Part shown: piece by piece, positions 22,723-27,046 of the stretch
Numbering within the stretch: position 1 is the first letter of the stretch
How the letters are laid out: each line of letters begins with the position of its first letter
NCBI GenBank assembly: GCA_038316335.1
Contig: JBBQAM010000052.1
Span: 1 to 27,046, forward strand
Direction of reading: 5' to 3'
From: JALHST01 sp038316335
Lineage (GTDB): Bacteria > Bacteroidota > Bacteroidia > Flavobacteriales > Flavobacteriaceae
Length of the DNA: 27,046 nucleotides
The notes under the pieces: generated by a model
Database searches by the model: none
Told to the model about the DNA's origin: nothing
What the model saw: the letters and a program-made list of their open reading frames with translations, nothing else
Made by a program: the position numbers and the translations under genes

Positions 22723-22752
22723 TTGTGAAAGCGAAAACTCTTCGTATATTTG
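22723..22752 (+). promoter_or_regulatory. Bacteroidetes-type promoter for rpmH
   Basis: TTG (22723-22725), exactly 19 bases, then TATATTTG (22745-22752) matches both promoter boxes and the spacing. The predicted leader is about 50 nt. The A/T palindrome directly upstream makes this likely to be one of the strongest promoters in the window. Confidence 0.72.
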
Positions 22753-22808
22753 CGCCCAGATTTTACGGGGGGAACCTGTAGATTTTTCAATAACGAAAAG
22801 GATAAAAA

Positions 22809-22976
22809 ATGCCCGGTACGAAAAGAACATATCAGCCATCAAAGCGAAAAAGAAGGAACAAGCACGGTTTTAGGGAGCGTATGGCATCCGTTAATGGAAG
22901 AAAAGTTCTTGCGAGAAGACGAGCCAAAGGAAGAAAAAAATTGACCGTATCCTCAGAGACGAGACATAAAAAATAA
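22809..22976 (+). CDS. rpmH: 50S ribosomal protein L34
   Basis: A 55-codon frame starts at the ATG in 22809 with MPGTKRTYQPSKRKRRNKHG. It continues FRERMASVNGRKVLARRRAK and ends LTVSSETRHKK before TAA. This is an unmistakable L34: a tiny, very basic protein of the large ribosomal subunit, close to the 52-53 residues usual in flavobacteria. The extra Pro-Gly-Thr near the start makes it slightly longer. A longer open frame on the same strand (22750-22944) overlaps it out of phase and has no family resemblance, so it should be ignored. The gene has a consensus promoter with an UP-like element and a strong terminator, and is transcribed alone. Confidence 0.96.
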   Translation: MPGTKRTYQPSKRKRRNKHGFRERMASVNGRKVLARRRAKGRKKLTVSSETRHKK

Positions 22977-22999
22977 TGATCGAATTTTTTAAAAATCAG

Positions 23000-23033
23000 G
23001 GTGTTACTTTTTCGGAAGTAGCACCTTTTTTTT
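23000..23033 (+). terminator. Strong rho-independent terminator after rpmH
   Basis: GGTGTTACTT (23000-23009) pairs with AAGTAGCACC (23016-23025) over 10 positions with one wobble and a 6-nt loop. Eight T follow directly (23026-23033). It lies 23 bases after the rpmH stop and 50 bases before carB. Confidence 0.92.
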
Positions 23034-23082
23034 GCTTAAACTGTTCATGCGCTATAGCACTTTAAACATTAAACATTAGAAA

Positions 23083-25935
23083 ATGCCAAAAAGAAAGGAT
23101 TTAAAATCGGTTTTAATCATTGGTTCAGGCCCTATTATTATTGGTCAGGCATGTGAATTTGACTATTCGGGGTCTCAAGCTTTACGAAGCCTACACGAAG
23201 ATGGTATCGAGACCGTTTTGATCAATAGTAATCCTGCAACGATCATGACCGATCCCTCTATGGCCGATCATGTATATCTGAAACCTTTGACCACCAAATC
23301 GATTCTCGAAATTTTAAAGGCGCATCCTGAAATCAATGCGGTATTGCCTACCATGGGTGGTCAGACCGCACTCAACTTGTGTATCGAGGCAGACGAAAAA
23401 GGTATCTGGCAAGATTTTGGGATTGAGATTATCGGTGTTGATATCAATGCCATCAATATTACCGAAGATCGGGAAAAATTCCGTGAGTTGATGTTAAAGA
23501 TAGGAATCGGCATGGCCCCTCAAGCGACTGCTACCTCTTTTTTGAAAGGAAAGGAAATTGCCCAGGAATTTGGATTCCCTTTGGTAATCAGGGCCTCTTA
23601 TACGTTAGGTGGTGCAGGCGCTTCGATCGTTTACAGACCAGAGGATTTTGACGAACTCTTAAGTCGCGGTCTTGAGATTTCACCGATACACGAAGTGATG
23701 ATCGATAAAGCCCTGATGGGTTGGAAGGAATTCGAATTAGAATTGTTAAGGGACAAGAACGATAATGTGGTTATTATCTGCGCGATCGAAAATATGGATC
23801 CTATGGGTATACACACGGGCGATTCAATTACCGTTGCCCCGGCAATGACCCTTTCAGACCGGACCTATCAAAAAATGCGCGACATGGCCATTAAAATGAT
23901 GCGCAGTATCGGTGATTTTGCAGGCGGCTGTAATGTACAATTCGCGGTAAGCCCAGACGAAAATGAAGATATCATAGCCATCGAAATCAATCCAAGGGTA
24001 TCGCGTTCGTCGGCCTTGGCCTCAAAGGCTACCGGATATCCCATTGCCAAAATCGCCGCGAAATTGGCTATCGGCTATCATTTGGACGAACTAGACAATC
24101 AAATTACCAAATCGACTTCAGCCCTTTTTGAACCTACTTTGGATTATGTGATCGTGAAAATACCTAGATGGAATTTTGATAAATTCGAAGGTTCTGACCG
24201 TACCTTGGGCCTTCAGATGAAATCGGTGGGCGAGGTAATGGGTATCGGTCGATCTTTTCAGGAAGCCTTGCACAAGGCAACCCAATCCTTGGAAATTAAA
24301 CGGAATGGCCTTGGTGCCGACGGGAAGGGCTATACCGATTATGATCAGATTATTGGCAAACTTACCGTTGCGAGTTGGGATCGGGTATTTGTCATATACG
24401 ATGCAATTCAGTTGGGGATACCCTTGCGAAGGATCCACGAAATAACAAAAATCGATATGTGGTTCTTAAAACAATATGAAGAACTATACCTTCTGGAGAA
24501 GGAAATCTCGAATTTTACTATTGCCAGTCTTTCGCACGAATTGATGTTGGAAGCAAAACAAAAAGGATTTGCTGATCGGCAGATTGCCCATATGTTAGAT
24601 TGCTATGAAAGTGAGGTCTATAACAAACGGGTAGAGATGGGTATCAATCGGGTATACAAGTTGGTAGATACCTGTGCTGCTGAATTTAAAGCAATGACAC
24701 CATATTACTATTCTACCTTCGAAGCCGAGATTGAGACCCCTGATGGGGAGCGGTATGTTGAAAACGACAGCATTGTGACCCCAAAGAAAAAGATCGTGGT
24801 ATTGGGCTCAGGACCAAATCGTATCGGACAAGGAATTGAATTCGATTACTGCTGTGTACATGGTGTGTTGGCCGCGGCCGAATGCGGCTATGAAACCATC
24901 ATGATCAATTGTAACCCAGAGACGGTATCAACAGATTTTGATACGGCTGACAAATTGTATTTCGAACCCGTATTCTGGGAACACATCTATGATATCATTC
25001 GCCATGAAAAACCAGAAGGTGTAATTGTTCAATTGGGAGGTCAAACGGCCCTAAAATTGGCAGAGAAGTTGGCGAAATATGGAATCAAGATCATTGGTAC
25101 TAGTTTTGAATCCTTGGATTTGGCCGAAGATCGTGGCAGTTTTTCCAAACTACTTCAAGAAAACGACATCCCTTACCCAGAATTCGGTGTTGCAGAATCT
25201 GCCGAGGAGGCCTTACTACTCGCCGATAGACTTAATTTTCCGCTGTTGGTGAGGCCTTCCTATGTATTGGGCGGACAGGGCATGAAAATCGTTATTAACA
25301 AGGAGGAATTGGAGGAACATGTGGTGGATCTTTTACGCAAGATTCCCAACAATAAATTGTTATTGGATCATTATCTGGATGGTGCCATAGAAGCCGAGGC
25401 AGATGCTATTTGTGATGGGGAGGAAGTATATATTATTGGCATTATGGAGCATATTGAACCCTGTGGCATTCATTCCGGGGATTCGAATGCCACCTTACCG
25501 CCCTTTAATTTGGGAGAATTTGTTATGCAGCAAATCAAGGACCATACTAAAAAAATCGCCCTGGCGCTCAATACGGTCGGACTCATCAATATACAGTTCG
25601 CCATCAAGGACGACATCGTTTATATCATAGAGGCCAATCCAAGAGCTTCGCGCACGGTACCCTTTATTTCTAAGGCGTACAAGGAACCCTATGTCAATTT
25701 TGCTACGAAGGTAATGTTGGGAGAGAAAAAAGTGAAGGATTTTAAATTTAATCCGCAACTTGAGGGGTATGCCATAAAACAGCCCGTATTCTCATTCAAT
25801 AAATTCCCGAATGTCAACAAGAACCTTGGGCCCGAAATGAAAAGTACCGGCGAAAGTATCTTATTTATTGATAGTCTCAAGGATGATCAATTTTATGAAC
25901 TGTACCATCGAAGAAAAATGTATCTGTCGAAGTAG
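23083..25935 (+). CDS. carB: Carbamoyl-phosphate synthase large subunit, short form without the allosteric domain
   Basis: CarB makes carbamoyl phosphate from bicarbonate, ammonia (from CarA) and two ATP for pyrimidines and arginine. The two homologous ATP-grasp halves are clear. The first opens with GSGPIIIGQACEFDYSGSQA near residue 14 and the second with GSGPNRIGQGIEFDYCC near residue 571. Each has its own ATP-grasp core (TLGGAGASIVYRP, VLGGQGMKIVINK) and metal loop (EINPRVSRSSALASKATGYP, EANPRASRTVPFISKA). The protein ends at residue 950, soon after KSTGESILFIDSLK. It therefore lacks the MGS-like regulatory domain found at about 934-1073 in E. coli, which binds UMP and ornithine. This short form is usual in Bacteroidetes and is not a truncation. 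carA is not in the window. No riboswitch or leader peptide is seen in the 49-bp spacer. Confidence 0.95.
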   Translation: MPKRKDLKSVLIIGSGPIIIGQACEFDYSGSQALRSLHEDGIETVLINSNPATIMTDPSMADHVYLKPLTTKSILEILKAHPEINAVLPTMGGQTALNLCIEADEKGIWQDFGIEIIGVDINAINITEDREKFRELMLKIGIGMAPQATATSFLKGKEIAQEFGFPLVIRASYTLGGAGASIVYRPEDFDELLSRGLEISPIHEVMIDKALMGWKEFELELLRDKNDNVVIICAIENMDPMGIHTGDSITVAPAMTLSDRTYQKMRDMAIKMMRSIGDFAGGCNVQFAVSPDENEDIIAIEINPRVSRSSALASKATGYPIAKIAAKLAIGYHLDELDNQITKSTSALFEPTLDYVIVKIPRWNFDKFEGSDRTLGLQMKSVGEVMGIGRSFQEALHKATQSLEIKRNGLGADGKGYTDYDQIIGKLTVASWDRVFVIYDAIQLGIPLRRIHEITKIDMWFLKQYEELYLLEKEISNFTIASLSHELMLEAKQKGFADRQIAHMLDCYESEVYNKRVEMGINRVYKLVDTCAAEFKAMTPYYYSTFEAEIETPDGERYVENDSIVTPKKKIVVLGSGPNRIGQGIEFDYCCVHGVLAAAECGYETIMINCNPETVSTDFDTADKLYFEPVFWEHIYDIIRHEKPEGVIVQLGGQTALKLAEKLAKYGIKIIGTSFESLDLAEDRGSFSKLLQENDIPYPEFGVAESAEEALLLADRLNFPLLVRPSYVLGGQGMKIVINKEELEEHVVDLLRKIPNNKLLLDHYLDGAIEAEADAICDGEEVYIIGIMEHIEPCGIHSGDSNATLPPFNLGEFVMQQIKDHTKKIALALNTVGLINIQFAIKDDIVYIIEANPRASRTVPFISKAYKEPYVNFATKVMLGEKKVKDFKFNPQLEGYAIKQPVFSFNKFPNVNKNLGPEMKSTGESILFIDSLKDDQFYELYHRRKMYLSK

Positions 25936-26039
25936 GTCTATTTAAATACCAAATACAAGTTCGAGAACTATCAGGGCCAAATACGTCATTGAATGGTCTT
26001 ATTTTAGAAATTCGTACTTTAATTGGATATTTCCCACAT

Positions 26040-26390
26040 TTAATTATACCAAACAGCATACCGTTTTCGGCGTAATTCGCTGGCAAGTAGTTCTTCCATT
26101 TTAAGTGCTTCATTTCGTGTATTCATGGGGGCGATATGATTATAAAGACTTGGGCGTAAATACATGCCGTATTTTTGGACAATATTGGAAGATAATTTAT
26201 GCCCTTTTTTATTGATGTATCCCGTTTTATGCTGTTCGAACCGTTCTTTGGGAGTTTTACTGGTCATCCCCACATACAAACACTGCAGAACACCGTTGAA
26301 TTGGGGATTCGCGGCACGAAATCGTGCATTTTCGGTAAAGACACGCTTTGAGAGTTCAATAACGTAGACATGGTAAAGTGTCTTTGGCAT
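26040..26390 (-). CDS. Small GIY-YIG-nuclease-like protein
   Basis: The 116-residue protein shows a GIY-YIG pattern. YHVYVIEL (6-13) stands for the GIY strand and CLYVGMTSKTPKERFEQHKTG (from 37) for the YIG strand and the helix with Arg50 and His54. EALKMEELLASELRRKR carries the conserved Glu (about 100). The first element reads HVY and not GIY, and a 25-residue insert (RVFTENARFRAANPQFNGVL) separates the two strands. Nuclease activity is therefore not certain. It has no added DNA-binding domain and no homing-endonuclease context. Relatives occur as single genes in Flavobacteriaceae and are often misnamed. The ATG at 26390 follows AAGGAGCT on the minus strand. Function: unknown, possibly nucleic-acid processing. 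Confidence 0.62.
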   Translation of the reverse strand: MPKTLYHVYVIELSKRVFTENARFRAANPQFNGVLQCLYVGMTSKTPKERFEQHKTGYINKKGHKLSSNIVQKYGMYLRPSLYNHIAPMNTRNEALKMEELLASELRRKRYAVWYN

Positions 26391-26458
26391 AGCTCCTTAA
26401 TTTATTGTCTCAGACTCGGTCTAAACACCTTCGCAGGTCTTATAAAAGTGCATACATT

Positions 26459-27046
26459 TTATGATTCCCAGTCGGTATGAAAAATACCTTCACGATCTAA
26501 GCGCTCATAGGTATGCGAGCCAAAATAGTCACGTTGTGCCTGTATTAAGTTCAATGGCAAACGGGTCGCTGTAAAGGCATCGAAATAGGTAAGTGCACTG
26601 GTGATTCCGGGCAAAGGAATCCCATTCATGGCGGCATAAGCGGCCAACTCCCTGGTGGCCGTTACCGTACTTTGCACTTCGTTGACGAAAGAAGGGGAAA
26701 GTAACAAATTAGGTATTGAATTATCGGCTTCGAATGCCTTTGTAATATCGGCAAGCAAACGGGCACGTATGATACAGCCTGCACGCCATATTTTGGCGAT
26801 AAGGGCCATATTCAATTCGTAACGGTATTCCTTAGAAGCCTCCGACAACTGGTGCATACCTTGTGCATAGGTCATGATGAACGAAAAGTACAAGGCGTTC
26901 TCCGCCAACTGCTGCAATCTTTTTTTGTCAATAGGTTGAACTTGGGGCCGATCATAAAGCGTGTCGGCCACGACACGTTCTTCTTTTAAGGCCGAGATTT
27001 CGCGCATGCTTACGGCCATATCTATTGTTGGGATTGGAATTCCCAA
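26459..27046 (-). CDS. gnd: 6-phosphogluconate dehydrogenase, decarboxylating (C-terminal part, cut by window edge)
   Basis: This enzyme oxidises and decarboxylates 6-phosphogluconate to ribulose 5-phosphate with NAD(P)+ in the pentose phosphate pathway. The window holds the last 195 residues, the all-helical C-terminal domain: LGIPIPTIDMAVSMRE, IWRAGCIIRARLL, and the C-terminal tail QAQRDYFGSHTYERLDREG ending in FHTDW, which binds substrate in the partner subunit of the dimer. The N-terminal Rossmann domain and most of the catalytic residues lie beyond the right edge. The first codon seen is TTG (Leu) and is not a start. The tail is complete, so the gene is probably intact. A zwf partner would be expected near it outside the window. 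Confidence 0.93.
   Translation of the reverse strand: MGIPIPTIDMAVSMREISALKEERVVADTLYDRPQVQPIDKKRLQQLAENALYFSFIMTYAQGMHQLSEASKEYRYELNMALIAKIWRAGCIIRARLLADITKAFEADNSIPNLLLSPSFVNEVQSTVTATRELAAYAAMNGIPLPGITSALTYFDAFTATRLPLNLIQAQRDYFGSHTYERLDREGIFHTDWES

Noticed and set aside
22750..22944. 64-codon open frame upstream of carB
   Set aside because: It overlaps rpmH out of phase, has no family resemblance, and begins inside the rpmH promoter (-7 box 22745-22752).
23083..25935. carB as a truncated pseudogene
   Set aside because: Both ATP-grasp halves are complete and the 950-residue form is normal for this phylum.

Overview
The window is a gene-dense, AT-rich chromosomal segment of a Bacteroidota bacterium, most probably a (marine) member of the Flavobacteriaceae. 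This rests on the families present: 950-residue CarB without an allosteric domain, zinc-free L31, a GlmU-family sugar nucleotidyltransferase, DUF4199 and DUF6263-type proteins, and an ECF sigma/anti-sigma/Spy-like trio. It also rests on several upstream regions that carry the Bacteroidetes promoter pattern TTG-N19-TAnnTTTG instead of a sigma-70 promoter. The genus cannot be fixed from sequence reading alone.

Left part (1-8400). A partial acyl-CoA ligase gene runs off the left edge. It is followed by purL (purine synthesis) and an RsmB/NOP-type rRNA m5C methyltransferase, all on the minus strand. A plus-strand lipoprotein with an Asp-box beta-propeller is transcribed divergently from the methyltransferase. 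Converging on it is a three-gene minus-strand operon: ECF sigma factor, single-pass anti-sigma-like protein, secreted Spy/CpxP-like protein. Two copies of one 30-bp bipartite element lie upstream of the sigma gene and of the anti-sigma gene and look like autoregulatory ECF promoters.

Middle part (8533-17828). A minus-strand cluster DUF4199 - family 2 glycosyltransferase - phosphohexomutase - MsbA-like ABC exporter suggests envelope or glycan work. Divergent from it are rpmE2 and a GlmU-like gene on the plus strand. Next comes a 594-bp non-coding island made largely of 7-bp tandem repeats of three kinds, including a canonical G-quadruplex motif. Just beyond it lies mtaB (tRNA ms2t6A37 methylthiotransferase), then a small acetyltransferase gene in convergent orientation, the two separated by a bidirectional terminator.

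Right part (17992-27046). Plus-strand genes encode an alpha/beta hydrolase, a lytic transglycosylase and a cardiolipin-synthase-like phospholipase D protein, the last two coupled by a 1-nt overlap. A minus-strand pair encodes a DUF6263-like exported protein and a TPR membrane protein. Then come rpmH (L34) with a strong promoter and terminator, carB (pyrimidine/arginine precursor), a minus-strand GIY-YIG-like protein, and the 3' part of gnd (6-phosphogluconate dehydrogenase), which runs off the right edge.

Most of the window is ordinary core genome. I see no defence system, prophage, insertion sequence, CRISPR array or tRNA/rRNA gene. The parts most worth a second look are the heptanucleotide-repeat island (15541-16004) and the paired ECF promoter elements (7830-7859, 8423-8452).
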